64,000 bases of DNA, from the NCBI RefSeq assembly GCF_025639885.1, contig NZ_CP106738.1, positions 1,116,001-1,180,000 on the forward strand, read 5' to 3'. Position 1 is the first letter of the stretch. Each line of letters opens with the position of its first letter. The notes below the pieces were generated by a model, which was not told the origin of the DNA, made no database searches, and was given only the letters and a program-made list of their open reading frames with translations. The DNA comes from Roseovarius pelagicus. Its GTDB lineage: Bacteria > Pseudomonadota > Alphaproteobacteria > Rhodobacterales > Rhodobacteraceae. Both the position numbers and the translations under genes were made by a program. Shown here in pieces: positions 1 to 8,354 of the stretch.

Positions 1-780
1 GGTTCACTGTTCAAACACCCCGAAATCAGCAAAGCCGTTCGCAGCGGTCAGGTGCCTGCGGGCGAGTTTTTCCTGTCCCTGCTGGCCAATGACAACCCCG
101 CGTTCGCCGCGGATGGGCTGCCGTTTCTGGCGACCAGCTACGAGGATGCAGAACGTCTCTGGGCCGCGCAAAAGGATGTGATCGAAGGGTTGCTTGATGC
201 GCAGGGCATGATGGCGCTTTATGCCGTACCATGGCCACCGCAGGGTCTTTATACCACCAAGGAGGTCAATTCGGTCGCTGACCTCGCCGGGCTGAAGTTC
301 CGCACCAACAACGCCACACTCGAAGAATTCGCCAACCTCGCTGGTGCTGCCCCGACGCAGATCGAAGTGCCCGACATCCCGCAGGCATTCAGCACAGGTC
401 GAGTCGAGGCAATGATTACCTCGCCCTCCACCGGCGCCAATTCCAAGGCGTGGGACTTCCTGACGCACTACACCGATATTCAGGCTTGGATCCCGAAGAA
501 CATCGTCGTGGTCAACAAGCGTGCCTTCCGTCGTCTCGATGAGGCCACGCAGACCGCCATTCTCGATGCAGCCGCCGCAGCAGAAACCCGTGGTTGGGAA
601 ATGAGCAAAGCGGAAACCAGTGCGAAAGTCGCCATTCTTAAGGAAAACGGCATCACAGTGGTGGAACCATCTGACGAGTTGATGACCGGCCTGCGCGCTA
701 TCGGTGACACGATGCTGGAGAACTGGAAAGCCAAGGCAGGTGCCGATGGCGAAGCATTGCTAAGCGCCTACGCAGAGTAA
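1..780 (+). CDS. dctP: TRAP transporter substrate-binding protein, DctP family (5' end missing)
   Basis: Open from the first base of the window, so the signal peptide and N-terminal lobe start lie upstream; about 259 residues are present. The sequence has the DctP-family pattern: a middle stretch where the path from the TTKEVNSVADLAGLKFR segment leads to the conserved arginine region that binds a carboxylate, and a C-terminal half (KNIVVVNKRAF, then a helical tail) typical of periplasmic TRAP receptors. It captures a small organic acid in the periplasm and delivers it to the DctQM permease encoded directly downstream. The substrate is not readable from sequence; the following pxpBCA genes make a 5-oxoproline-like or related carboxylate an attractive inference. 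A terminator-like hairpin follows the stop codon. Confidence 0.9.
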   Translation, partial: GSLFKHPEISKAVRSGQVPAGEFFLSLLANDNPAFAADGLPFLATSYEDAERLWAAQKDVIEGLLDAQGMMALYAVPWPPQGLYTTKEVNSVADLAGLKFRTNNATLEEFANLAGAAPTQIEVPDIPQAFSTGRVEAMITSPSTGANSKAWDFLTHYTDIQAWIPKNIVVVNKRAFRRLDEATQTAILDAAAAAETRGWEMSKAETSAKVAILKENGITVVEPSDELMTGLRAIGDTMLENWKAKAGADGEALLSAYAE

Positions 781-789
781 TCTGCCATC

Positions 790-823
790 GTGGCCGGGAG
801 GGAAACCATCCGGCCACTTTTTT
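790..823 (+). terminator. Hairpin with T6 tail between dctP and dctQ
   Basis: Arms GTGGCCGG (790-797) and CCGGCCAC (810-817) form a perfect 8-bp stem, followed at once by TTTTTT. It sits 10 bases after the dctP stop and before the dctQ ribosome-binding site (a G7 run at 833-839). It looks like a rho-independent terminator that would only partly stop transcription, leaving the binding protein more abundant than the permease. Confidence 0.75.
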
Positions 824-845
824 CTGACCAACGGGGGGGACGGTC

Positions 846-1394
846 ATGCGAAGCAGTCTTGATTTCATCTACAAAGCCGCCGGCGCACTGGCCGCGTTTT
901 TTATCCTAGCCATCGTCGTGCTCGTCTTTGCTCAGGTTTGTTTGAACCTCGCAGATAAGGTTTCAGCCGCCATTACCGGCCATGCGATCGGCCTGACGAT
1001 ACCATCCTATTCAGATTTCACAGGCTTTTTTCTAGCCGCCTCGACCTTTCTTGCATTGGCCTACTGCCTGCGGGCGGGCGGCCACATTCGCGTAACTCTG
1101 GTGCTGGGGCGTTTATCAAAGGGCGCGCAACGCGCCTTTGAAATGCTTGTCACCGCCATCGCTCTGATGATGTCCGCCTATGCCACTTGGTACATGGCGC
1201 TGTTGGTCGCGGAATCGCTGGAATACGGCGATCGCAGTTCCGGCATGGTGTCAGTTCCGATCTGGATACCACAATTGCCCGTGGCGCTCGGCCTCGGCAT
1301 CCTCACCCTTGCCTTGGCAGATGAACTGCTCAGCCTCGCACGCGGCGCCCCTGCATCCTGGGACGGCAAGGGCGAAAACCTGCTGAGCGAATAG
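846..1394 (+). CDS. dctQ: TRAP transporter small permease, DctQ family
   Basis: A 182-residue membrane protein with four hydrophobic segments (roughly residues 12-32, 55-76, 94-118, 137-157), the usual size and topology of the TRAP small subunit. It pairs with the large permease DctM in the inner membrane and helps couple sodium gradient-driven uptake of substrate delivered by the periplasmic receptor. ATG at 846 follows a strongly G-rich Shine-Dalgarno stretch. Gene order P-Q-M is the common TRAP arrangement, with a 12-base gap to dctM. Family assignment is secure, substrate unknown. Confidence 0.9.
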   Translation: MRSSLDFIYKAAGALAAFFILAIVVLVFAQVCLNLADKVSAAITGHAIGLTIPSYSDFTGFFLAASTFLALAYCLRAGGHIRVTLVLGRLSKGAQRAFEMLVTAIALMMSAYATWYMALLVAESLEYGDRSSGMVSVPIWIPQLPVALGLGILTLALADELLSLARGAPASWDGKGENLLSE

Positions 1395-1406
1395 GAGCCG
1401 GAACCA

Positions 1407-2702
1407 ATGTCCATTACCATTCTGTCTGTCATTCTTCTGGTCCTGCTTTTTGCCTTTCTGGGCGCGGGCCTTTGGGTCGCGTTCTCGCTCTTGGGTGTGG
1501 GTATCGCCGCCATGGCGCTGTTCAGTGACGCGCCGCTGGGGTTGGTCATGGCCACCACCATGTGGGGGCATTCCAACAGTTGGGCGCTTGCGGCGCTGCC
1601 CCTGTTCATCTGGATGGGCGAGATCCTGTTTCGCTCTCGCCTTTCTGAGGACATGTTCGCAGGTCTCAGCCCGTGGATGAACCGCCTGCCGGGGCAACTG
1701 CTGCACGTCAATATCTTTGCCTGCGGGATTTTCGCCGCTGTATCCGGCTCTTCGGCTGCCACCGCCGCCACTATTGGCAAATTGTCGATCCCCGAGCTCA
1801 GCGCGCGTGGCTATCCCGAAAAACTGGTGATTGGCACGCTGGCGGGGTCGGCAACGCTGGGTTTGCTGATCCCGCCCTCGATCATCCTGATTGTCTATGG
1901 CGTGGCGACGGAGCAATCCATCGCGCGCCTGTTCGTCGCGGGCGTGCTGCCCGGGGTACTGCTGGTAACGCTGTTTGTAGGCTATGTGATCGTTTGGGCG
2001 TTGCTGAACCGCGCCTCGCTACCGATTGAGGATATGCGCGTCACCTTTGGCGAAAAACTACATCGCGCCCGGCGTCTTTTGCCCGTCATGGGCCTGATCG
2101 CCGGGGTGATTGGATCAATCTATGCCGGAATCGCCTCACCCACCGATGCCGCTGCCGTGGGCGTGGTGCTGGCGCTGATTTTGTCGTGGAGCAGTGGCAC
2201 ACTGTCTCGCCAAAGCTTTGTCGATGGATTGATGGGTGCCACCATTACGTCCTGCATGATCGCCTTTATTTTGGCAGGTGCATCGTTCCTGACCGTCGCC
2301 ATGGGCTTTACCGGTATCCCACGCGTATTGGCCCAGTGGATCGGAGAGATGGGCCTGTCGACCTTTACTTTACTGGCGGCACTCACTCTCTTTTTCATCG
2401 TACTGGGATGTTTCCTTGATGGTATTTCTGTCGTTGTTCTGACGGCATCCGTGATCATGCCGATGGTATTGGAGGCCGGGATTGATCCGCTGTGGTTCGG
2501 TATCTTTCTGGTGATCGTGGTCGAAATGAGCCAGATCACGCCACCGGTAGGGTTCAATCTCTTCGTGCTGCAATCGCTCACAGGACGCGATATCCTGACC
2601 GTTGCCCGTGCGGCGCTGCCGTTCTTCTTTCTGATGGTTCTGGCATTGGTGATTATCGTCATTTTCCCATCAATAGTGACCTTCCTGCCGGAGCAGATGT
2701 GA
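1407..2702 (+). CDS. dctM: TRAP transporter large permease, DctM family
   Basis: A 431-residue protein with about a dozen hydrophobic segments. The segment SGSSAATAATIG near residues 112-123 and the GLLIPPS motif near residues 152-158 are hallmarks of the DctM/ion transporter superfamily, as is the C-terminal TPPVGFNLFVLQ stretch. It is the transport subunit that moves the acid substrate with sodium across the inner membrane. An AGGAG-like site precedes ATG 1407. Its stop overlaps the proposed GTG start of pxpB, which ties the transporter to the 5-oxoprolinase genes in one transcript. Confidence 0.92.
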   Translation: MSITILSVILLVLLFAFLGAGLWVAFSLLGVGIAAMALFSDAPLGLVMATTMWGHSNSWALAALPLFIWMGEILFRSRLSEDMFAGLSPWMNRLPGQLLHVNIFACGIFAAVSGSSAATAATIGKLSIPELSARGYPEKLVIGTLAGSATLGLLIPPSIILIVYGVATEQSIARLFVAGVLPGVLLVTLFVGYVIVWALLNRASLPIEDMRVTFGEKLHRARRLLPVMGLIAGVIGSIYAGIASPTDAAAVGVVLALILSWSSGTLSRQSFVDGLMGATITSCMIAFILAGASFLTVAMGFTGIPRVLAQWIGEMGLSTFTLLAALTLFFIVLGCFLDGISVVVLTASVIMPMVLEAGIDPLWFGIFLVIVVEMSQITPPVGFNLFVLQSLTGRDILTVARAALPFFFLMVLALVIIVIFPSIVTFLPEQM

Positions 2703-3442
2703 CTCACTCCTCATCCACATCCATGCCGCAAATCGTGCCTGCGGGCGTAAACGGAATGCTGGTCCGTTTTGCCGATAAGCTGAGCGAACCTGCCAATCGC
2801 GCTGCGCTGGCGTTTCGCGCAGCAGTCGAAACTCTGGGCTGGGACGGGGTCGAGGAAACATCGTCGACCCTTGTCTCTACCTTCCTGCGGTTCGATCCTT
2901 TGCATTTGTCCCATGACGGGTTGCGAGGAGCTCTGGCGACGCTGCTGAAATCGCGAGACTGGTACGCCGCGGACCTGCCCGAGGGACGGCGATTTTGGCG
3001 CATTCCGGCAGTTTTCGGCACCGATCTGGGTCCGCAATTGCGACAGGCCGCAGAGGCCGCAGGCATGACCGAGGCAGCAGCGATCAAATCGCTCTCGCAG
3101 GCGCGTGTTCGGGTACAAACCATCGGCTTCGCGCCCGGACAGCCCTATCTGGGCGAGTTGCCGGAAGCATGGAATATTTCCCGCCAGACGACGCTGACGC
3201 CACGTATTCCCGAAGGAGCTATTGCCGTCGCGATCCGACAGCTTGTCCTCTTTTCCCGCCCCACTCCGACGGGCTGGCAGCATGTCGGACAAACCGCAAT
3301 GCAACTGTTCCGGCCCGAGACCGAGAAACCCTTTCTGCTGCGCCCCGGTGACGAGGTGCAATTCACTGAAACCGACCCTGATACGCTGGATCAGATGCGT
3401 AGCGATCCGCAGGGCGGCGCCACATCGGAGCCAGTCACTTGA
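2699..3442 (+). CDS. pxpB: 5-oxoprolinase subunit B (KipI-like)
   Basis: About 247 residues of the KipI/allophanate hydrolase subunit 1 family. With PxpA and PxpC it forms the bacterial ATP-dependent 5-oxoprolinase that opens pyroglutamate to glutamate. Visible family features are the N-terminal VPAGVNGMLVRFAD segment, the central FAPGQPYLGELP block (the F-x-G-x-PYL pattern of KipI proteins) and the late PTGWQHVGQT block before a RPGDEVQF end. I prefer GTG 2699, which overlaps the dctM stop and has GGAG five bases upstream; ATG 2723 gives an eight-residue shorter protein but lacks a ribosome-binding site. Its stop overlaps the TTG start of pxpC. Confidence 0.85.
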   Translation: MTHSSSTSMPQIVPAGVNGMLVRFADKLSEPANRAALAFRAAVETLGWDGVEETSSTLVSTFLRFDPLHLSHDGLRGALATLLKSRDWYAADLPEGRRFWRIPAVFGTDLGPQLRQAAEAAGMTEAAAIKSLSQARVRVQTIGFAPGQPYLGELPEAWNISRQTTLTPRIPEGAIAVAIRQLVLFSRPTPTGWQHVGQTAMQLFRPETEKPFLLRPGDEVQFTETDPDTLDQMRSDPQGGATSEPVT

Positions 3443-4457
3443 GTCGGAACCTGACCATCCATCGCGCCGGGCCGGGCCTTACAGTGCAGGACATCGGGCG
3501 CACCGGCTGGCTGGGCTTCGGGCTCTCGCGGGGGGGGCAGCCGATCCGCTGGCCTTGGCCGAAGGGGCCGCATTGCTAGGGGTAAAAAACGCGCATAGCG
3601 CCATTGAAATGGCCGGGTTAGGAGGCGAGTTCGAGGCCTCCGAGGACATGCGCTTTGCCCTGACCGGCGCGCCAATGACGGCCAGCATTGATGGTACACG
3701 CCTGACGTGGAACGCCAGTCACCCGCTGCCTGCGGGTAGCCGCCTGAGCATCGGCGCCGCCCTCAACGGCAACTACGGTTATCTGCATATTGGCGGCGGC
3801 ATCGACACGCCCCAGCATCTTGGAGCCCGGTCGGCCCATCTGGCAGCCGGTATCGGCGCCCCGCTGGAAGCCGGGTCCATTCTGGACATCGGGCCCGACA
3901 AAAGCAGCGTCACGGGCATGGAGATCGACGCCGAGGACAGGTTCAAAGGCGGAGAAATACGCATAGTCGCCAGCTTTCAGACCACGCTCTTTGCACAAGA
4001 CGAGTTAGATAGGCTGGTGACAACCGACCTGCACCGTGATCCGCGCGGGAACCGCATGGGTGTCCGGCTGGAGCCCGACGGCGAAGGCTTTCACGCCAGC
4101 GGCGGGCGCACTGTCGTTTCTGAAGTAATCATGCCCGGCGATATTCAGATAACGGGCGATGGCATCCCTTTCGTTTTGATGAGCGAATGCCAAACCACAG
4201 GTGGTTATCCGCGCATCGGCACCGTCCTGCCATGCGATCTGCGCCGCGTCGCGCAGGCCGCCCCCGGTGCACGACTGCGGTTCCGGTTTGTCACGCTGGA
4301 CGAGGCCGTGGCGCTGGAACGTACAGATCGCAAGATGCTGGCCGATTTACCGCAACGCCTGCACCCCTTGATCCGCGACCCGCGCATGATGCATGACCTG
4401 CTATCCTATCAGCTGATCAGCGGCGCTGTCAGTGGCACCGAAGGAGATACCGAATGA
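3439..4457 (+). pseudogene. pxpC: 5-oxoprolinase subunit C (KipA-like), frameshifted at a G8 run
   Basis: Member of the biotin-dependent carboxyltransferase/KipA family. Translation from TTG 3439 (GGAG eight bases upstream, overlapping the pxpB stop) gives SRNLTIHRAGPGLTVQDIGRTGWLGFGLSRGG, the expected N-terminus with its V-Q-D-x-G-R motif. The reading frame then breaks: the run at 3530-3537 has eight G, and nine are needed to continue into AADPLALAEGAALLG, after which the rest of the family (YGYLHIGGGIDTP, GGYPRIGTV) reads on to 4457. Repairing one base gives 339 residues, normal for PxpC. Either the base was missed in sequencing, or the subunit is really inactivated or expressed through slippage. 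Its end overlaps pxpA as ATGA. Confidence 0.8.
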
Positions 4458-5227
4458 GCAAGACTGTCGATCTGAACGCCGATATGGGCGAAGGCTATGG
4501 CGCGTGGGACATCGGCGACGATGCGGCGTTACTGGATATCGTCACCTCCGCCAACATCGCCTGTGGCATGCATGCCGGTGACTGGGACGTGATGGCCCGA
4601 ACAATGAGGTTAGCGGTTGAAAACGATGTCGGAATCGGGGCGCATCCCGGCTTTCCCGATCTACACGGATTCGGTCGCCGTCGGATGCAGCTTCCCTTGC
4701 CATCTCTTCAAAATCTGGTGCGATATCAGGTCGGTGCGGCACTGGCCATGGCACGCGCTGCGGGCGGTGCAGTCCGTCATCTGAAGCTACACGGCGCGCT
4801 GGCAAACATGACCTCAGAGGATGTGGAAATGGCGCGTGCGTGCTACGAGGCGGCGCTGTCTGTCGCCCCGAACATCATCGTGATGGTGCTGGCAGGCACC
4901 GCCCAGCAACGTGCAGCGACTGATCTGGGCTGCGCAATGGCGTGCGAGATTTTCGCCGACCGTGCGTATAATGATGATGCAACGCTGGTCGACCGCTCCC
5001 TGCCCGGTGCGGTCATCCACGACCCGGATGTGGCCGGACCGCGCATGGCCGAGATGATCCGCGAAGGCGCAATCATCACCGCCAGCGGAAAACGGATCGA
5101 GACGCGCATTGATACGATCTGCCTGCATGGCGATACCCCCACTGCGGTCAAGATCGCGGGACAGGTGCGCCGTGCCTTAGAGGATAGCGGCGTAACGCTG
5201 GAACGATTTAAGGGCGCGCCGGGGTAG
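4454..5227 (+). CDS. pxpA: 5-oxoprolinase subunit A (LamB/YcsF family)
   Basis: A 257-residue protein starting with the family signature DLNADMGEGYG (residues 6-16) and SANIACGMHAGD (about residues 33-44); further family blocks include GAHPGFPDLHGFGRR, the VRHLKLHGAL segment, and a C-terminal CLHGDTP motif near residue 231. It is the TIM-barrel-like subunit of ATP-dependent 5-oxoprolinase with PxpB and PxpC. The ATG overlaps the pxpC stop by four bases, so the three subunits are translationally coupled. Together with the upstream TRAP genes this suggests uptake and opening of 5-oxoproline or a similar lactam, although the transporter link is inference. Confidence 0.92.
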   Translation: MSKTVDLNADMGEGYGAWDIGDDAALLDIVTSANIACGMHAGDWDVMARTMRLAVENDVGIGAHPGFPDLHGFGRRRMQLPLPSLQNLVRYQVGAALAMARAAGGAVRHLKLHGALANMTSEDVEMARACYEAALSVAPNIIVMVLAGTAQQRAATDLGCAMACEIFADRAYNDDATLVDRSLPGAVIHDPDVAGPRMAEMIREGAIITASGKRIETRIDTICLHGDTPTAVKIAGQVRRALEDSGVTLERFKGAPG

Positions 5228-5244
5228 TTTCACGCCTCCGCTGT

Positions 5245-5466
5245 TTACTCTTGGGGTTCAGAGACAGGCGGCGTCAGGGAACAACCTTCCTTTTTCACAC
5301 CGGCAGCCAAGGCCTGTTCACAGGCTTTGGCCTTGCGCGCTTCATGAATCTTCTGCATCCCGCTCTTGCGACCGGCGCAGACATCACATTCCTGTTTTTC
5401 AGTAACCGCATCCTGAGCGTCAGCGGACACAGAAATAGCCAGCAACGCCGCTAACACAAACTGCAT
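5245..5466 (-). CDS. Small exported protein with four cysteines, function unknown
   Basis: A 73-residue protein (ATG 5466; a TTG one codon earlier is also possible). Residues 1-17 form a signal peptide (hydrophobic FVLAALLAISVSADA, likely cut after ADA). The mature part of about 56 residues is charged and holds a C-x2-C pair (ECDVCAGRK) and two further cysteines, so metal binding or disulfides are possible. The start codon overlaps the stop of the TMADH-like gene (TGATG), so the two are translationally coupled and this is the last gene of the operon. I do not recognise a family. Short but supported by coupling and the clear signal peptide. Confidence 0.6.
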   Translation of the reverse strand: MQFVLAALLAISVSADAQDAVTEKQECDVCAGRKSGMQKIHEARKAKACEQALAAGVKKEGCSLTPPVSEPQE

Positions 5467-7541
5467 CAATTAGCCCCCAACCCGACATCAACCCGATCAT
5501 GGCGCAACGGTTCGTCGATATCGACAACCGTTTCCAATTCGCGCGCATAGCGATGCCCGGCATAGACTGCCGATGCGATGATCGCAGGTGCCTCGCAATC
5601 TCCGATACGGCGCAGGGTAAAGGGCAGCGCCCCCGCCCGCGCCCCGCCCAGTAGATCGTAGTAGAGCGCATCATTCGGCGTTCGCGCCGTGACCATCACC
5701 ACGTGGCTGGCGGATACAGCCCTGTCAGCCCCGGTATAGGCACAGGTCAAACGTGCCGTATGCCCGTCGAACCCGGCAATCGAATGGGCCGTTTCGATCC
5801 CGATCCCGAGGGTCATCATATGTGTGCGGATGCGCCATCGTTCGGACGTGTTCGCAGCCCAGCGCGACACGCTGTCGGCCGGTGTGCAATAGGTCACATC
5901 CAGCCCGACCCGATGCAGATGCTCGGCAATGACACCGCCCATGTAATATCCATCGCCATCATAGACCAATGTCGGTCCATCCGGCAGCCTGCCATCCATG
6001 ATATCGTCCGGCGTCAGCACGCGTGCAGCCGCATCACCCGTTGCAATCTGGTGGAACATCTCATCATCGAACATCTCTGGGCGCCAGCGCGATCCGGTGG
6101 CGATGGCGACGTGATCCGCCTCTACTGCCATAACATCGGCCACATCCATCATGCTCTCGCGAAAGATATCGACATTGGGCATGACCAGCAGTTGCTGTTT
6201 GCGGTAATCGCGAACGCGGATGTATTCGCTCATTCCCGGCAGCGCCGCCTCGCGTGTCACCCGCCCGCCAATCTCGCGGCCCGCCTCCGCCAGCATCACC
6301 TCGTAACCGCGTTTACCCAGTCCGCGCGCGGCCTCTAACCCAGCGGGGCCGGACCCCACCACCAGAACACGTCCCTCAGTCGCTTTTTCGCTGATGATTT
6401 CGGGATGCCAGCCACGGCGCCATTCCTCTCCCATCGTGGGGTTCTGGGTACATCGGATCGGCGCGCTCAGACTGTCGCCCGCATAGCAAATGTTGCAGCC
6501 GATACATTCGCGGATCTCTTCGGAACGGCCCTCTTCGATTTTCTTTGGCAGAAACGGGTCGGCAATGGACGGCCGCGCCGCGCCGATGAAATCGGTCACG
6601 CCGCGTTTGATCTGCGACACCATCGTGTCGGGTGAGGTAAAGCGACCGACGGTAACGACGGGCTTGTCAGTGACTGATTTCACCCAAGACATGTAAGGCT
6701 CAAGCGGGGCTTCCTTGACGAAGCGGGATACCCCCATCTCCAGCGAATAATCAGCAATGTTGATGTCCCAAAGATCGGGGAGCGACTGCAACATCTCGAA
6801 CATTTCCCGCCGCTCGCCATAGATTGGCACACCGTCCTCGCCAACCTCTTCGTCCGACGAAAACCTGACGGCGACAGCACAGGTATCGCCCACTGCTTCC
6901 TTGGTTTCTTCGATCAGTTCGCGCACTAGGCGCACACGGTTTTCCAATGAACCGCCATATTCGTCACTGCGGGTGTTCATGCGTGGATTTAGGAAATTGG
7001 ACAGCAGATAGCCGTGCGTCGCGTAAACATAAACAATATCAAAGCCGGCATCGCGCGCCCGGATCGCAGCGCGGCGGTGCCAGTGGCGAAATGTGCGAAT
7101 ATCGTCCTTGTCCATTGCGCGGCACTGAAACGGGTGCCCGGCAGTGTTGGGCACCGAGGCAAGGTCCATCGGCGGCAGGCGGCTCATCATGTTGGGGGAG
7201 CGCGCGCCGCCATACCATAGCTCTGCCCCCGCGAGGCTACCATGTTTGTGGACCGCATCTGTCATCAATCGGTGCGCCCTTACATCGCTGTCATCCCAGA
7301 GTGACGCATAGGCATGGGGCAGATCGTCGGATGTCGGGTGGATAGAGTTATATTCCGTACAGACCACCCCCCAGCCGCCTTCGGCCTTTACCCCACGCAT
7401 TGCCGCCAGTGTACGTGGGCGCAAAAAACCCATGCCGGTACAATGCGGCACTTGGTAGAAACGGTTCGGCGCGGTGACCGGCCCGATTTTTAACGGCTCA
7501 AACAAAATGTCATACCGGGGATCTCTGGTCATGCGTGTCAC
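5466..7541 (-). CDS. Trimethylamine-dehydrogenase-like FMN/4Fe-4S/FAD-type oxidoreductase (probable N-demethylase)
   Basis: A 691-residue protein with the full TMADH/DgcA/2,4-dienoyl-CoA reductase architecture: an N-terminal FMN TIM barrel (about 1-345), a 4Fe-4S motif C346-x2-C349-x2-C352-x11-C364, and a C-terminal nucleotide-binding half starting with GSGPAG at 396-401. Cys34 in FYQVPHC matches the cysteine that carries covalent FMN in trimethylamine dehydrogenase, and Tyr173/His176 match its catalytic pair. Of the remembered aromatic cage, Tyr64 is kept but the two tryptophans seem absent, so trimethylamine itself is unlikely; a dimethylglycine- or N-methylproline-type substrate fits better. 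It lies behind an ABC importer and a TetR gene in one operon. Confidence 0.85.
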   Translation of the reverse strand: MTRMTRDPRYDILFEPLKIGPVTAPNRFYQVPHCTGMGFLRPRTLAAMRGVKAEGGWGVVCTEYNSIHPTSDDLPHAYASLWDDSDVRAHRLMTDAVHKHGSLAGAELWYGGARSPNMMSRLPPMDLASVPNTAGHPFQCRAMDKDDIRTFRHWHRRAAIRARDAGFDIVYVYATHGYLLSNFLNPRMNTRSDEYGGSLENRVRLVRELIEETKEAVGDTCAVAVRFSSDEEVGEDGVPIYGERREMFEMLQSLPDLWDINIADYSLEMGVSRFVKEAPLEPYMSWVKSVTDKPVVTVGRFTSPDTMVSQIKRGVTDFIGAARPSIADPFLPKKIEEGRSEEIRECIGCNICYAGDSLSAPIRCTQNPTMGEEWRRGWHPEIISEKATEGRVLVVGSGPAGLEAARGLGKRGYEVMLAEAGREIGGRVTREAALPGMSEYIRVRDYRKQQLLVMPNVDIFRESMMDVADVMAVEADHVAIATGSRWRPEMFDDEMFHQIATGDAAARVLTPDDIMDGRLPDGPTLVYDGDGYYMGGVIAEHLHRVGLDVTYCTPADSVSRWAANTSERWRIRTHMMTLGIGIETAHSIAGFDGHTARLTCAYTGADRAVSASHVVMVTARTPNDALYYDLLGGARAGALPFTLRRIGDCEAPAIIASAVYAGHRYARELETVVDIDEPLRHDRVDVGLGAN

Positions 7542-7564
7542 TCCATTCGCGACGGTTAGGGGCT

Positions 7565-7590
7565 GTCAGGCAGAGCAGCGTCAGCCTGAC
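7565..7590. repeat. Inverted repeat between the TetR gene and the TMADH-like gene
   Basis: GTCAGGC (7565-7571) and GCCTGAC (7584-7590) are perfect 7-bp arms around a 12-base spacer in the 52-base gap upstream of the TMADH-like start. No T run follows on the minus strand. It may be an RNA stem-loop affecting translation or stability, or a weak regulator site. Confidence 0.4.
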
Positions 7591-7593
7591 TGC

Positions 7594-8298
7594 TTACCCG
7601 GAACCTCGGTTTTGCGCGCCGCGCACGTCATCCTCGTCAAAGATGGGCATATCGATATTGCCGGGGAAAACCGATGCCAGATAGGCACGTATCTGGGCCT
7701 TGGCCTGATCGCGGCTAAACTGATCGGGATACATCAGGATATTGAGGCAAATCCCATCGTATAGCCCTTCGAGCGTCTTGGCGATCTGGGTCGCCGGCGG
7801 GCCATCATGCGGGCCGTCGTCGATAATTTCCTGGCACAGCGCTTGGGACACATCAAAACGCTCGTCATCTATCTCATCCACCAGATCGCGATACCTGGCG
7901 CGACGTCCGGCCTCTCCGTAAAATGCATACCAAACGGCAATTTTCTTGCGCGTACAGATGCGCGGATGGAAGTGTGCATCGACAATAGCCAGCAGCTTTT
8001 CAGGCGCATTCAGCCCGGCGTCGCGATAATATTTCCACCAGTGATCGTGATGTTCGCGCGCCAAATGCATCAGCGTTTCGTCCAGCAGGTTCTGCTTGCT
8101 CTTGAAATGGAAATTCACGATGCCAATGGATAGTCCGGCGAACTCGGTCACAGTGGACATCGTCGTGCCGGCGATGCCGTGTTTCGCGATCGAGTTGATC
8201 GTTGCATCAATCAACTGACTGCGTCGCACTTCCTTGGAGGCCGTCCGCCGCGGCGCAGATTTCTTGCCCTCTGGGCGGTTTGCATCGGTGGTGGCCAT
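7594..8298 (-). CDS. TetR/AcrR family regulator, BetI-like
   Basis: A 234-residue regulator. After a basic, disordered N-terminal tail (about 1-24) comes a TetR helix-turn-helix (about 25-72, with GIAGTTMSTVTEFAGLSIGIVNFHFKSK split over its helices) followed by a ligand-binding domain with the WYAFYGEA block that recurs in BetI-type regulators. BetI proteins respond to choline or related quaternary amines. It is embedded between the ABC importer genes and the TMADH-like gene, so it probably controls its own operon, plausibly through the palindrome at 12536. The specific ligand is not known. Confidence 0.82.
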   Translation of the reverse strand: MATTDANRPEGKKSAPRRTASKEVRRSQLIDATINSIAKHGIAGTTMSTVTEFAGLSIGIVNFHFKSKQNLLDETLMHLAREHHDHWWKYYRDAGLNAPEKLLAIVDAHFHPRICTRKKIAVWYAFYGEAGRRARYRDLVDEIDDERFDVSQALCQEIIDDGPHDGPPATQIAKTLEGLYDGICLNILMYPDQFSRDQAKAQIRAYLASVFPGNIDMPIFDEDDVRGAQNRGSG

Positions 8299-8354
8299 GA
8301 GGCTCCTGTCCTTGGGCTATTGACCCGCCATTTGGTCGAGCGGTTCCTAGACGG

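Noticed and set aside
3530..3537. Programmed -1 frameshifting as the explanation for pxpC
   Set aside because: A G8 slip site exists, but I see no clear downstream pseudoknot or internal Shine-Dalgarno, and another poly-G frameshift in the window makes base-calling error the simpler idea.
8299..8354. GACC-N8-GGTC in the gap before the TetR gene
   Set aside because: Four-base arms are expected by chance; no link to the TGAATG palindromes.
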